Of a stretch of DNA of 64,000 nt, positions 24,289 to 34,934 are shown one piece after another. The notes beneath the pieces are model-generated. The model did not search any database, was not told the DNA's origin, and was given only the letters and a program-made list of their open reading frames with translations. Position 1 is the stretch's first letter, and every line of letters begins with the position of its first letter. The stretch is taken from contig OX638329.1 of assembly GCA_951812755.1 (NCBI GenBank), positions 4,720,522 to 4,784,521 of the forward strand, given 5' to 3'. The position numbers and the translations under genes are program-made. Origin of the DNA: an uncultured Latescibacterota bacterium (GTDB lineage Bacteria; Latescibacterota; UBA2968).

Positions 24289-27200
24289 ATGAAAAAATTC
24301 ATTCTTTATTCCATATTTTTTAATCTCGTCCTCTTGCTGTTCGTGCAGGATAGCCGCGCACAAAACGCCCTTACAGGACATGCGAATGCCGTCGAATCCG
24401 TGGCATTTTCTCAGGATGGCACGATGCTCGCTTCCGGGTCAAGGGATGGCACGGTTGTGCTGTGGAACGCGACGACCAGACAAAATATCGACACCTTTGA
24501 AGGACATACGGATGTGGTCAGGGCTGTGGCATTTGCCCCCGATGGGACACTACTCGCTTCCGGATCATCAGTAGATGGCACAGTCAAGCTGTGGGACGTG
24601 CAGGCGGGCACAAATATCGCCATCCTTGAGGATCAGACAGATGTGGTCAGTGCTGTGGCATTTACCTCAGATGGGATATTGCTCGCTTCCGGGTCTGTGA
24701 ATGGCGCAATTCTGCTGTGGGACGTGGCGACGAAGACCGCCACCACCCTTGCGGGACACAGGGGTGCCATCAGTGCTATGGTATTTTCGCAAGATGGAAC
24801 GCTACTCGCTTCTGGGTCCGTGAATGGCACCATCCTCCTGTGGGATGTCGTGACAGGCACAAATATCGCCACCTTTGAAGGACATACGAATGATGTCTCT
24901 TCTGTGTCGTTTTCACAAGATGGGACGCTACTCGCTTCCGGATCTGATGATAACACGGTCAAGCTGTGGGACGTGCAGGCGGGCACAAATATCACCACCC
25001 TTGAGGAACATACGGATGCGGTCAGTGCTGTAGCATTTTCACAAGATGGAACGGTATTATCCTCCGGATCAGTGGATGGCAGGGTTATACTGTGGAACGT
25101 TGGAAAAAGAACACAGATCACCTCTCTTGAAGAACATAAAAATGCGGTCCGTTCTGTAGTGTTTTCACCCAATGGGACGCTACTCGCTTCCGGATCAGTA
25201 GATGGCAGGATTTTGCTTTGGAACGTATCTGAATGGACGCGACTTCGTCCCGATATACTGAGAAAAATCTCCGGCGACAACCAGCAAGGCACCCCCAGAG
25301 CAATGTTGACAAATCCTCTGATCGTTGAAGTACGAGATCAGAACGATAGTCCCTTGCCAGATGTGCAAGTCACATTCAGAGTGGCCGCCGGTGCGGGAAA
25401 GCTCAGCGGACGGTTCACGATTGAATACGCAACAACCGATGCAAATGGTCGCGCAGAGGCTACGCTTACCCTCGGTCCCAATCCGGGAACAAACACCGTT
25501 GAGGTATCTATTGCTGTGCATGAGCCGGTAACATTTCATGCAGTGAGCATTGGAACGCCTGCTGTGCCGAGCCTGGACGGGGATTATCCAACATGGCATG
25601 TACCCGACGGTGCAATCGCACGCTTGGGAAAAGGACCTACTGGCACAGGAGACAAAGCAATCGCATTCTCGCCAAACGGTCAAAGTCTCGCTGTGGCAAG
25701 TGGCATTGGCGTATGGCTTTACGATGTGGCGACCTCCCGTGAACTCATGCTATTACCCTCTGCAAATGCAGTCAGTTCTGTGGCGTTTTCAAGAGATGGG
25801 ATGCAACTGGCTTCCGGATCAGTAGATGGCACGGTTGCGATGTGGGACATCGCGACGGGACAAAATACCGACACATTTGAAACGCGCAGGGGCAAGATCT
25901 CTCCCGTGTCCTTTCCACAAAAGGGGACACTAACAGCTTCCAGATCAGTCGAATCGGTAGCATTTTCCCCCAATGGAACACTGATAGCTTCTGGACGAAA
26001 GGATGGCACGGTCGTGCTGTGGGATATTGCGACTGGAAATGCCACCACACTTGAGGGCCATACAGATTGGGTCAGTTCTGTGGCGTTTTCCCGCCAGGGG
26101 GTACTGGCTTCCGGATCTTTGGATAGAACGATCAAACTCTGGAACACAGCGACGGGACAAAATACCGACACATTTGAAGCACGCAGGGGAAATGTCTTGT
26201 CCGTGGCATTTTCACCTGATGGAACAATACTCGCTTCCGGATCAGGGGATGGCACGGTTGTGCTGTGGGATATCGCGACAGAAAACACCACCACACTTGA
26301 AGGACATACAGATGATGTCCGTTCCGTGGCATTTTCACCCGATGGAACAATACTATCTTCCGGATCTGATGATAATACGATCAAGCTGTGGGACATGCAG
26401 GCGCGCAAAAATACCGCCACCTTTGAAGGACATACAAATAATGTCAATTCTGTATCCCTATCTCAGGATGGGGATGAGATATTACTGGCTTCTGGATCTT
26501 TGGATGGCACCATCCTACTGTGGAATGTGGCGACTGGAAACACCTCCACACTTGAAGGACATACGCAGGCGGTCAGTTCTGTCGCGTTCTCTCCCGATGA
26601 AGATGAAACGCTACTCGCTTCCGGGTCTTTGGATGGCACCATCCTACTGTGGGACACAGTGAGGAGAGAGCAGATCACCACCCTTGAGGAACATTCGGGA
26701 GATGTCTTTTCCGTGTCGTTTTCCCCAGATGGGAGGTTGATAGCTTCCGGGTCTTTGGATGGCACCATCCTACTGTGGGACGTAGCGACTGGAAACACCA
26801 CCACTCTTGAAGGACAGGCTGTCAGTTCTATCGCGTTCTCGCCAGATGAGGATGAGACGCTACTCGCTTCCGGGTCTTTGGATGGCACCATCCTACTGTG
26901 GGACGTAGCGACTGGAAACACCACCACTCTTGAAGGACAGGCTGTCAGTTCTATCGCGTTCTCGCCAGATGGGACAATACTCGCTTCCGGATCTCTGGAT
27001 GGCACAATTCTACTATGGGACGTAGCAACGCGCACAACGACCACTACCCTTGAAGGACATACGCAGGTGGTCAGTTCTATAGCATTTTCGCAGGATGAGG
27101 ATGGACTACTCGCTTCCGGATCTCTGGATGGCACAATCCTGCTGTGGAACGTAGCAACGCGCACTACAACCGCCACTCTTAAAGGACATACACAGGCAGT

Positions 27201-27615
27201 CAGTTCTGTGTCCTTTTCACCCGATGGGACAATACTATCCTCTGGATCTTTGGATAACACGATCCTCCTGTGGGACATTGCGACTGGAAACGCCACCCTT
27301 CTTGAAGGGCATACAGACAACGTCTTTTCCGTAGCGTTTTCCCCAGATGGAATGCTGCTATCTTCCGGATCAGTAGATGGCACAATCCTCCTATGGAATA
27401 TGTCGCCGTATATCACACCGTCAACCCCTACGCCAGCCCCTACATCTGACTTTAATGGCGATGGCATTGTTGGTATTCCCGACTTTTTGCTATTTGTAGA
27501 TCATTTCGGGCTAACTCAAAGTGATGCGGAGTATGATGCACGGTACGATCTGGATGGCGATGGCACAATTGGTGTTGGCGATTTTCTGATCTTTGTCGAT
27601 GCCTTCGGCAAATAA
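24289..27615 (+). CDS. Secreted WD40-repeat protein with Ig-like insert and dockerin-like C-terminus
   Basis: A 1108-residue exported protein. Signal peptide at 1-25 (ending SRAQ). Seven WD40 blades follow (each with SGS-DG-(V/I)-LWD), then an Ig-like domain of about 100 residues (LIVEVRDQNDSPLPDVQVTF), then about fourteen more blades, one of them truncated (FPQKGTLTASRS). The total is near 21, enough for three seven-bladed propellers. The end has two EF-hand-like loops, DFNGDGIVGIPDFLLFVDHF and DLDGDGTIGVGDFLIFVDAF, a dockerin-like module. ATG 24289 fits the signal peptide better than TTG 24274. Probably a surface binding protein. Confidence 0.85.
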   Translation: MKKFILYSIFFNLVLLLFVQDSRAQNALTGHANAVESVAFSQDGTMLASGSRDGTVVLWNATTRQNIDTFEGHTDVVRAVAFAPDGTLLASGSSVDGTVKLWDVQAGTNIAILEDQTDVVSAVAFTSDGILLASGSVNGAILLWDVATKTATTLAGHRGAISAMVFSQDGTLLASGSVNGTILLWDVVTGTNIATFEGHTNDVSSVSFSQDGTLLASGSDDNTVKLWDVQAGTNITTLEEHTDAVSAVAFSQDGTVLSSGSVDGRVILWNVGKRTQITSLEEHKNAVRSVVFSPNGTLLASGSVDGRILLWNVSEWTRLRPDILRKISGDNQQGTPRAMLTNPLIVEVRDQNDSPLPDVQVTFRVAAGAGKLSGRFTIEYATTDANGRAEATLTLGPNPGTNTVEVSIAVHEPVTFHAVSIGTPAVPSLDGDYPTWHVPDGAIARLGKGPTGTGDKAIAFSPNGQSLAVASGIGVWLYDVATSRELMLLPSANAVSSVAFSRDGMQLASGSVDGTVAMWDIATGQNTDTFETRRGKISPVSFPQKGTLTASRSVESVAFSPNGTLIASGRKDGTVVLWDIATGNATTLEGHTDWVSSVAFSRQGVLASGSLDRTIKLWNTATGQNTDTFEARRGNVLSVAFSPDGTILASGSGDGTVVLWDIATENTTTLEGHTDDVRSVAFSPDGTILSSGSDDNTIKLWDMQARKNTATFEGHTNNVNSVSLSQDGDEILLASGSLDGTILLWNVATGNTSTLEGHTQAVSSVAFSPDEDETLLASGSLDGTILLWDTVRREQITTLEEHSGDVFSVSFSPDGRLIASGSLDGTILLWDVATGNTTTLEGQAVSSIAFSPDEDETLLASGSLDGTILLWDVATGNTTTLEGQAVSSIAFSPDGTILASGSLDGTILLWDVATRTTTTTLEGHTQVVSSIAFSQDEDGLLASGSLDGTILLWNVATRTTTATLKGHTQAVSSVSFSPDGTILSSGSLDNTILLWDIATGNATLLEGHTDNVFSVAFSPDGMLLSSGSVDGTILLWNMSPYITPSTPTPAPTSDFNGDGIVGIPDFLLFVDHFGLTQSDAEYDARYDLDGDGTIGVGDFLIFVDAFGK
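26750..26972 (+). repeat. Near-identical tandem WD40 repeat unit, period 123 bp
   Basis: About 100 bases beginning GATGGCACCATCCTACTGTG at 26758 recur without visible change from 26881, a period of 123 bases or 41 codons. Other blades in the gene are clearly diverged, so this pair is a recent duplication or gene conversion. Confidence 0.8.
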
Positions 27616-27693
27616 GGATTCTCGAATTAACTACTGATCTGATCGCGGACCAATTGTTAGCCCTGAGTGGCAAAACTATCCACACGGTTACTC

Positions 27694-30600
27694 ATGAAAC
27701 CTCCTCTTAAATTTCTCTCCTTCGTGCTCGGCATCACCAGTCTGCTGAGCCTGATCTTCTTGATTTACCCGCGGTCGCTATCCCCACAGACCAGCAGCGC
27801 AGCCTTAGAGACCGCTGCGCCACCTTCTCTCGACTTTGACGGCAACGGGATTGTGGATTTTCCCGACTTTTTGATGTTTGTAAGCGTGTTTGGATCCGAG
27901 GAGGGCCAGGATAAGTATGATGAAAAATACGACCTCAATAGCGATGGCAAAATTGCTTTTGAAGACTTTCTAATTTTAACCGACAACTTTGGAAAAAACG
28001 TTGTAGCACAAAAGTCTCCAACGTCATCGGGCCAGGACGCGAGCACGACTCAAAGCATGGCGGAGAACACGGGGACCACCGGTGCGACATTGCCCGTTAC
28101 TGCGCAGGAAGAATCGGTGGTCGCATCAACGCCACAGCCATTGACAGAAGCGACATTGGATGGCAGTGTGATCACCCTGACGCTGAGCAGTGCTACTTAC
28201 GAGTCGTTTTTCTTCGACATTCAACGTAACGTAAAGGTATCGGGCATTTCTGGGGTTACCTTTGACAGTTTCTTCGATGTAGATCGCGTGAGTGATACAG
28301 TGGTAACTGTTGAGCTTACATTTAACGGAAATATGACCACCAATGGCACGCTGACCTTCACGGTAGAGGCAGGTGCCATAGCCAACTATAGCGGGTCTGC
28401 GCTCACGACAACATTGTCTGTTACCGCGCTGGAAGAATCGGTGGCCGCATCAACGCCACAGCCATTGACAGAAGCAACATTGGATGGCAGTGTGGTCACC
28501 CTGACGCTGACAGGACGTTCTTATGAGCGGTCCGTGTTCGACATTAATGATGCGGTGAAAGTATCCGGTATTCCCGGGGTTACCTTTAACGGTTTCTTCG
28601 ATATAGATCGCGTAAGCGATACAGTGGTAACCGTTGAGCTTACATTTAACGGGAATATGACCACCGATGGCACACTGACCTTCACAGTAGAGGCAGATGC
28701 CATAGCGGGCTACAGCGGCTCACTCACTGCGACATTGCCCGTTACCGCGCTGGAGGAATCGGTGGTCGCATCAACGCCACAGCCATTGACAGAAGCGACA
28801 TTGGATGGCAGTGTGATCACCCTGACGCTGAGCAACGCTACGTACGAGTCGTTTTTCTTTGACATTCAAGGTAACGTGAAGGTATCGGGCATTGCTGGCG
28901 TAAGTGTGGGCACGTTTGATATAGATCGCGTGAGCGATGTAGTGGTAACCGTTAAACTTACATTTAACGGGAATATGACCACCAATGGCTCACTGACCTT
29001 CACGGTAGAGGCAGGTGCCATAGCGGGCTATAACGGTCCCGCACTCGCTACGACATTACCCGTTACCGCTGGCACTGGTAACGGAGGCCAACCACCACCG
29101 CCACAACCACCGCCACAACCACCGCCACAACCACCACCGGGCGGGGGCACGCCTACTGGTGGTCCCGATCTGATTGTCGAATCGCCTGCAGTCAGCGATA
29201 GTAGCCCGGATGCAGGCGCGTATTTCACACTGAGTGCAACTGTTCGCAACCGGGGAGGCAGTCGGGCTGCCTCTACGACATTGCGCTATTATCTATCAAC
29301 AGATGAGACCATCACGACAGGTGATACGGAAGTAGAAACCGACTATGTAAGCCGCCTTAATTCTTCTGCAATTAGTGATGAGTTCGCTCGGATAGAAGCA
29401 CCATTGAGTGAAGGCACGTATTACTATGGCGCCTGTGTCGATGCGGTGGATAGCGAATCTGACACAGGAAACAACTGCTCCAGTGCTGTCACTGTCACTG
29501 TTCTTGGCTCTGACTTAATCGTTGAATTGCCTTCAGTAAGCAATAGTAGTCCGGGGCCAGGCGCATCCTTCACATTGAGTGCGACTGTTCGCAATCAGGG
29601 TGGTGGCGCGGCTCCCTCGACGACATTGCGCTATTATCTGTCAACCGATCAGACCATCACGACAGGTGATACGGAAATAGAAACCAGCTACGTTAGCCCC
29701 CTTGATCCTTCTGAAACCAGCGACGAGAGGGCTTATTTGGACGCCCCATCGAGTGAGGGCAAGTATTATTATGGAGCTTGTGTCGAGAGCGTCACCGGGG
29801 AGAGCGATACGGGTAACAACTGCTCCAGTGCTGTCACCGTCACTGTTAGTGGTTCTGACTTAATCGTCGAATCGCCTACGGTCGATAACAACACCCCAGG
29901 ACCGGGGGAGTCTTTCTACCTGAGTGCGACAGTGCGCAATCAAGGTGGCAGTCGGTCTAACTATACCACATTGCGCTATTATCTCTCAACCGACGAGACA
30001 ATCACAACAAGCGATACGGAGGTAGATACGGACTCTGTGACCCGCCTTGATCCTTCTGAAACCAGCGAGGAATCTGTTCGTTTAGCGGCACCGTCGAGCG
30101 AGGGCACGTATTACTACGGAGCCTGTGTCGAGGCGGTGGATGGAGAATCTGATACAGGTAACAACTGCTCCAGTGCTGTCGCCGTCACTATTAGTGGTTC
30201 TGACTTAATCGTCGAATCACCTACAGTCAGCGAAAGTAACCCAAAGGCAGGTGCATCCTTCAGGCTATATGCCACTGTTCGCAATCAGGGTGGCAGTCGG
30301 TCTGCCTCTACCACATTGCGCTATTATCTCTCAACCGATGTGACGATCAATACGAACGATCAGGAAGTAGATACGGACTACGTGAGCCGCCTTGCCCCTT
30401 CTGAAACCAGCGAGGAATCTGCTTATTTGAACGCCCCGTCGAGTGCAGGCACATATTACTACGGCGCCTGTGTCGAGGCAGTCACTGGCGAATCTGACAC
30501 AGGCAACAACTGCTCCAGTACTGTCACCATAACCGTGGGCGGCACACCCCCTCCACCTACCCCCAACCAGCCTCCAGTATTCAGTGAAGGCGCGAGCACC

Positions 30601-33600
30601 ACCCGCAGCATAGCAGAAAACACAGGCGCAGGGCAGAACATCGGAAACCCGATCAGCGCGACAGATGGCGATAATGACCGGCTCACCTACAGCCTCGAAG
30701 GCAGAGATGCCAGAGCATTCACCATCATCTCAGGTAGTGGTCAACTCAGGACCCGATCGGGCGTGAAGTATGACTACGAGAAACAGAGCAGCTATTCAGT
30801 AACAGTGCGGGCACAGGACAGCAAAGGCGGCAGTGCGACCATTAGCGTGACCATCACCCTCACCGATGAGAATGAAACGCCGGGCAGGCCAGATGCGCCC
30901 ACAGTCACAGCCTCAACATTGAACAGCCTGAGCGTGCGCTGGACAGCACCGACTAACTCCGGGTCTGCAATCAGCGACTATGATGTACAATACAGGGAAG
31001 CAGGAGGCAGCTTCACCGACTGGCCCCATACAGGCACGAACACGAGCACGACGATCACTGGATTGACCGCAAACACCCGTTACGAGATACAGGTGCGCGC
31101 GCGCAATGCCCAGGGAGTGAGCAACTGGTCGCCATCTGCTACCGGAACGACCACAGCCAATCAGTCCCCAATGTTCAGTGAAGGAACGAACACGACCCGC
31201 AACATAGCAGAGAACACAGGAGCAGGCCAGAGCATCGGAAACCCGGTCAGTGCGACAGATGGCGACAACGACCAGATTACCTACAGCCTCGAAGGTAGGG
31301 ACGCCTCTGCATTCACTGTCCAGTCAAATAGTGGTCAACTTACGACCCGGTCAGGTCAGACGTATGACTATGAGACAAAGGATACCTATTCGGTAACCGT
31401 GCGGGCACAGGATGGCAAAGGCGGCAGTGCGACCATTGCCGTGACCATCACTCTGACCGATGAGAACGAACCACCGGGCAGACCCGCTGCGCCGACAGTC
31501 ACGGCCTCATCGAATAGCCTGAGCGTGCGTTGGGCAGAACCGGGAAATACCGGTCCCGCGATCAGCGACTACGATATACAGTACAGAGCTACAGGAGGCA
31601 ACTTCACCGACTGGCCCCATACTGGCACGAGCACGACAACAGCAATCACGGGCTTGACAGAAAATACCTCTTACGAGGTACAGGTACGAGCGACCAATGA
31701 CGAAGGCACTGGTGACTGGTCGCCATCGGGCAGTGGCACCACCAGTAGTACTGGTGCTAATAATCCCGATCTGATTGTCGAATCGCCTTCGGTCGATAAT
31801 AACACCCTGTCACCAGAGCAATCTTTCTACCTGAATGCCACCGTTCGCAATCAGGGTGGAGGGCGGTCTTCCTCTACCACATTGCGCTATTATCTGTCAA
31901 CCGACGAGGCAATATCGACAAGTGATACTGAAGTGGGCACGGACTACGTGAGCCGCCTTAATGCTTCTGCAAGTAGTGATGAGTCTGTTCGTTTGAAGGC
32001 ACCATCGAGTGAGGGCACATATTACTATGGCGCCTGCGTCGAAAGCGTCACTGGGGAGAGCGATACAGGTAACAACTGCTCCAGTGCGGTCACCGTCACT
32101 GTTCTCGGTCCTGACTTAATCGTCGAATCGCCTTCGGTTAGCAATAGTAGTCCAGGACCAGGTGCATCCTTCAGGCTATATGCCACTGTTCGCAATCAGG
32201 GTGGCGGGCGATCTTCCTCTACCACATTGCGCTATTATCTGTCAACCGACGAGACGATTGACCAGAGTGATACAGAAATAGATACGGACTATGTTAGCTC
32301 CCTTGATCCTTCTGAAACCAGTGATGAGTCGGATTTCTTATCAGCCCCGTCAAGTGCTGGCAGATATTACTACGGAGCCTGTGTCGAGGCAGTCACTGGC
32401 GAATCCGACACGGGTAACAACTGCTCCAGTGCTGTCATCGTGACCGTGAGAAGCGCCCCTCCTCCACCCGCACCCAATCAGCCTCCAGTATTCAGTGAAG
32501 GCGCGAGCACGACCCGCAGCATAGCCGAGAACACAGGGGCAGGTCAGGACATCGGCAACCCGGTCAGCGCGACAGATAGCGACAACGATCGCCTCACCTA
32601 CAGCCTTCAGGGCGGGGATGCCTCTGCATTTACCATAGTCTCAGGCAGTGGTCAACTCAGGACCCGATCGGGTGTGACGTATGACTATGAGACAAAGGAT
32701 ACCTATTCAGTAACCGTGCGAGTACAGGATGGAGAAGGCGGCAGTGCAACCATTGCCGTGGAGATCACCCTCACCGATGAAAATGAACCACCGGATAGAC
32801 CCGATGCACCAGTAGTCACAGCCTCGACCTTGAACAGCCTGAGCCTGCGCTGGACAGCACCGACTAATCCCGGTCCCGCCATCAATGACTACGACGTGCA
32901 GTACAGGGAAGCAGGAGGCAGCTTCACCGACTGGCCCCATACTGGGACTGGCACGACGACGACAATCACGGGCTTGAGCACGAACACCCGTTACGAGGTA
33001 CAGGTGCGCGCGCACAATGTCCAAGGCGAAAGCTCCTGGTCGCCATCGGTTACCGGGACAACCATAGCCAATCAATCCCCAGTGTTCAGTGATGGAGTGA
33101 ACACGACTCGCAGCATAGCCGAGAATACAGGGGCAGGTCAGAACATCGGCAATCCGGTCAGCGCGACAGATGGCGACAGTGACCCGCTCACCTACAGCCT
33201 GGAAGGCAGGGATGCCTCTGCATTCTCTGTCCAGTCCAATAGCGGTCAACTCAGTACCCAATCAGGTGTAACCTACGACTATGAGACAAAGGACAGCTAT
33301 TCGGTAACCGTGCGGGCACAGGACGGTAAAGGTGGCAGTGCGACCATTAGCGTGGAGATCTCCCTGACCGATGAAAACGAACCCCCGAGCAGACCTGCTG
33401 CACCCACAGTTACAGCCTCATCTAATAGCCTGAGCGTGCGTTGGGCAGCACCTGAAAATACCGGTCCTGCCATCAGCGACTACGATGTGCAATACAGGGA
33501 GGCAGGTGGCAGCTTCACCGACTGGCCCCATATTGGGCCAGGCTTGAGCACGACGATTAGAGGCTTGATGTCTGAGACCACTTACGAGGTACAGGTGCGA

Positions 33601-34881
33601 GCAACCAATGACGAAGGCACGAGCGATTGGTCGCCATCGGGCAACGGCACAACCAGTCGTCCCGCTCCCGGCTTTGCCCCAGTAGATCAGAATGCATTCA
33701 ATACATTTGTTAGGGACAAAGTCCTATCCGTAGAGACCTATTATATCGAGTTTGTATCTACTGGTCGTTTCGAGGAAAACAATGCATATCCGGGAAGCTA
33801 TACATATTCAAATACTGGCTCGAATACTGGCACACTTACGCAAAACTATGATGGAGGGCAGTTGGGCGGTACCTGCACAATCGAAATGACCTTCTCTTCA
33901 ACAACCACAGGCACTTTACGCGCCAGATGTGGTAGCGAGGAAAACTACGATTCACCCCAGGCGTGGCGGTTTTCCGATGCGCCCGATCCCAACGCCTTTA
34001 ATATCGAAGTCATTTGGGTCGGCAGCGAGCCATCTGAAGGTCACAGAGCAGCCTTCAATGCCGCGGTTACGCGTTGGGAAAACATCATCACGAGCGACAT
34101 CCCTGATGTTTTTGTCAGTTCAGATGAGGGGGGAGAGATAGACGGTGTTAAGGTCTTTGGTCTTGTAGATGATCTGCAGATCTACGCAAGCCTCACTAAT
34201 ATTGACGGCCCAGGTGAAACCCTGGGGAGTGCGGGACCTCGAGAAATGCGCGGGCAATCAAAATTGCCGATTGTAGCGCGAATGAGATTCGACACGTCTG
34301 ACCTGGGCGATTTTACGCTTGAAGCTCTGCAAGATCTCTATCTGCATGAGATGGGGCATTGTTTGGGGATCGGTACTGTGTGGAAAAGCCTCGGCTTGTT
34401 AAGAAATCCGTCAATCGAATATATCTTTTTTATCATTCCCGTAGAGGTAGATGATGCCGATACGCATTTCGCAGGTGCAGAAGCGATTGAGGCGTTCAAT
34501 GACGCAGGCGGAACGAACTACGCTGATGGAAAGGTACCCGTGGAGAATGAGAAAGGGGGACCGGGTACAAAGGATGGTCATTGGCGGCAGTCTGTGTTTG
34601 GACCCCATGAACTCATGGAGGGATTTGCTTCTCCCGGTGCTGCGACGCGCCAACCATTGAGCGCAATTACCATCCAGTCTCTGTCCGATCTGGGCTACAT
34701 CGTCGATGTCAGCCGGGCTGACGCGTACACGCTACCCTCTCCTACCGCTGCTAAATTGGCGATAGCATCTGGGCACCAGGTCCCGATTAACTGCATCATA
34801 ATAGAACCCATCGGCGAGATTGATGAATACAAGCCAATCGAGTTGAAGCCCAAACGCTTGAGAATACGTGAGGATCAATGA
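27694..34881 (+). CDS. Giant secreted multidomain protein with C-terminal metzincin-type peptidase
   Basis: A 2395-residue exported protein. Order: signal peptide (1-33); dockerin-like EF-hand pair (about 46-105, DFDGNGIVDFPDFLMFVSVF); three 106-residue repeats (139-460, QPLTEATLDGSVITLTL), SwmB-like; a PPPQ linker; four CARDB repeats of 115 residues (DLIVESP...SDTGNNCSSAVTVTV); two cadherin-like plus FN3 pairs (IAENTGAGQ...; PxxPxVTASSNSLSVRW); two more CARDB; two more cadherin/FN3 pairs; then a C-terminal region with YLHEMGHCLGIGTVW at about 2216, the zinc motif of metzincins, and GPHELMEGF and ITIQSLSDLGY as in leishmanolysin-like peptidases. ATG 27694 is the start; an upstream GTG at 27667 would precede the signal peptide. 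Confidence 0.85.
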   Translation: MKPPLKFLSFVLGITSLLSLIFLIYPRSLSPQTSSAALETAAPPSLDFDGNGIVDFPDFLMFVSVFGSEEGQDKYDEKYDLNSDGKIAFEDFLILTDNFGKNVVAQKSPTSSGQDASTTQSMAENTGTTGATLPVTAQEESVVASTPQPLTEATLDGSVITLTLSSATYESFFFDIQRNVKVSGISGVTFDSFFDVDRVSDTVVTVELTFNGNMTTNGTLTFTVEAGAIANYSGSALTTTLSVTALEESVAASTPQPLTEATLDGSVVTLTLTGRSYERSVFDINDAVKVSGIPGVTFNGFFDIDRVSDTVVTVELTFNGNMTTDGTLTFTVEADAIAGYSGSLTATLPVTALEESVVASTPQPLTEATLDGSVITLTLSNATYESFFFDIQGNVKVSGIAGVSVGTFDIDRVSDVVVTVKLTFNGNMTTNGSLTFTVEAGAIAGYNGPALATTLPVTAGTGNGGQPPPPQPPPQPPPQPPPGGGTPTGGPDLIVESPAVSDSSPDAGAYFTLSATVRNRGGSRAASTTLRYYLSTDETITTGDTEVETDYVSRLNSSAISDEFARIEAPLSEGTYYYGACVDAVDSESDTGNNCSSAVTVTVLGSDLIVELPSVSNSSPGPGASFTLSATVRNQGGGAAPSTTLRYYLSTDQTITTGDTEIETSYVSPLDPSETSDERAYLDAPSSEGKYYYGACVESVTGESDTGNNCSSAVTVTVSGSDLIVESPTVDNNTPGPGESFYLSATVRNQGGSRSNYTTLRYYLSTDETITTSDTEVDTDSVTRLDPSETSEESVRLAAPSSEGTYYYGACVEAVDGESDTGNNCSSAVAVTISGSDLIVESPTVSESNPKAGASFRLYATVRNQGGSRSASTTLRYYLSTDVTINTNDQEVDTDYVSRLAPSETSEESAYLNAPSSAGTYYYGACVEAVTGESDTGNNCSSTVTITVGGTPPPPTPNQPPVFSEGASTTRSIAENTGAGQNIGNPISATDGDNDRLTYSLEGRDARAFTIISGSGQLRTRSGVKYDYEKQSSYSVTVRAQDSKGGSATISVTITLTDENETPGRPDAPTVTASTLNSLSVRWTAPTNSGSAISDYDVQYREAGGSFTDWPHTGTNTSTTITGLTANTRYEIQVRARNAQGVSNWSPSATGTTTANQSPMFSEGTNTTRNIAENTGAGQSIGNPVSATDGDNDQITYSLEGRDASAFTVQSNSGQLTTRSGQTYDYETKDTYSVTVRAQDGKGGSATIAVTITLTDENEPPGRPAAPTVTASSNSLSVRWAEPGNTGPAISDYDIQYRATGGNFTDWPHTGTSTTTAITGLTENTSYEVQVRATNDEGTGDWSPSGSGTTSSTGANNPDLIVESPSVDNNTLSPEQSFYLNATVRNQGGGRSSSTTLRYYLSTDEAISTSDTEVGTDYVSRLNASASSDESVRLKAPSSEGTYYYGACVESVTGESDTGNNCSSAVTVTVLGPDLIVESPSVSNSSPGPGASFRLYATVRNQGGGRSSSTTLRYYLSTDETIDQSDTEIDTDYVSSLDPSETSDESDFLSAPSSAGRYYYGACVEAVTGESDTGNNCSSAVIVTVRSAPPPPAPNQPPVFSEGASTTRSIAENTGAGQDIGNPVSATDSDNDRLTYSLQGGDASAFTIVSGSGQLRTRSGVTYDYETKDTYSVTVRVQDGEGGSATIAVEITLTDENEPPDRPDAPVVTASTLNSLSLRWTAPTNPGPAINDYDVQYREAGGSFTDWPHTGTGTTTTITGLSTNTRYEVQVRAHNVQGESSWSPSVTGTTIANQSPVFSDGVNTTRSIAENTGAGQNIGNPVSATDGDSDPLTYSLEGRDASAFSVQSNSGQLSTQSGVTYDYETKDSYSVTVRAQDGKGGSATISVEISLTDENEPPSRPAAPTVTASSNSLSVRWAAPENTGPAISDYDVQYREAGGSFTDWPHIGPGLSTTIRGLMSETTYEVQVRATNDEGTSDWSPSGNGTTSRPAPGFAPVDQNAFNTFVRDKVLSVETYYIEFVSTGRFEENNAYPGSYTYSNTGSNTGTLTQNYDGGQLGGTCTIEMTFSSTTTGTLRARCGSEENYDSPQAWRFSDAPDPNAFNIEVIWVGSEPSEGHRAAFNAAVTRWENIITSDIPDVFVSSDEGGEIDGVKVFGLVDDLQIYASLTNIDGPGETLGSAGPREMRGQSKLPIVARMRFDTSDLGDFTLEALQDLYLHEMGHCLGIGTVWKSLGLLRNPSIEYIFFIIPVEVDDADTHFAGAEAIEAFNDAGGTNYADGKVPVENEKGGPGTKDGHWRQSVFGPHELMEGFASPGAATRQPLSAITIQSLSDLGYIVDVSRADAYTLPSPTAAKLAIASGHQVPINCIIIEPIGEIDEYKPIELKPKRLRIREDQ

Positions 34882-34934
34882 AATTCTGGTGCTGAAATAC
34901 AATGCTAAATCTCGTACCCTTGGAGATTATTGCC

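Noticed and set aside
26463-27467. 334-codon open frame on the minus strand inside the WD40 gene, and a similar 242-codon one at 25719-26447
   Set aside because: They mirror the repeated WD40 codons in antisense (repetitive Ser/Val/Pro sequence), have no ribosome site and no protein-like features.
28108-33660. Regularly spaced DNA repeats that could be mistaken for a CRISPR array or minisatellite
   Set aside because: The periods (about 318-345 bases and domain-length) are in frame and encode known repeat domains; there are no short identical repeats with unique spacers and no cas genes.
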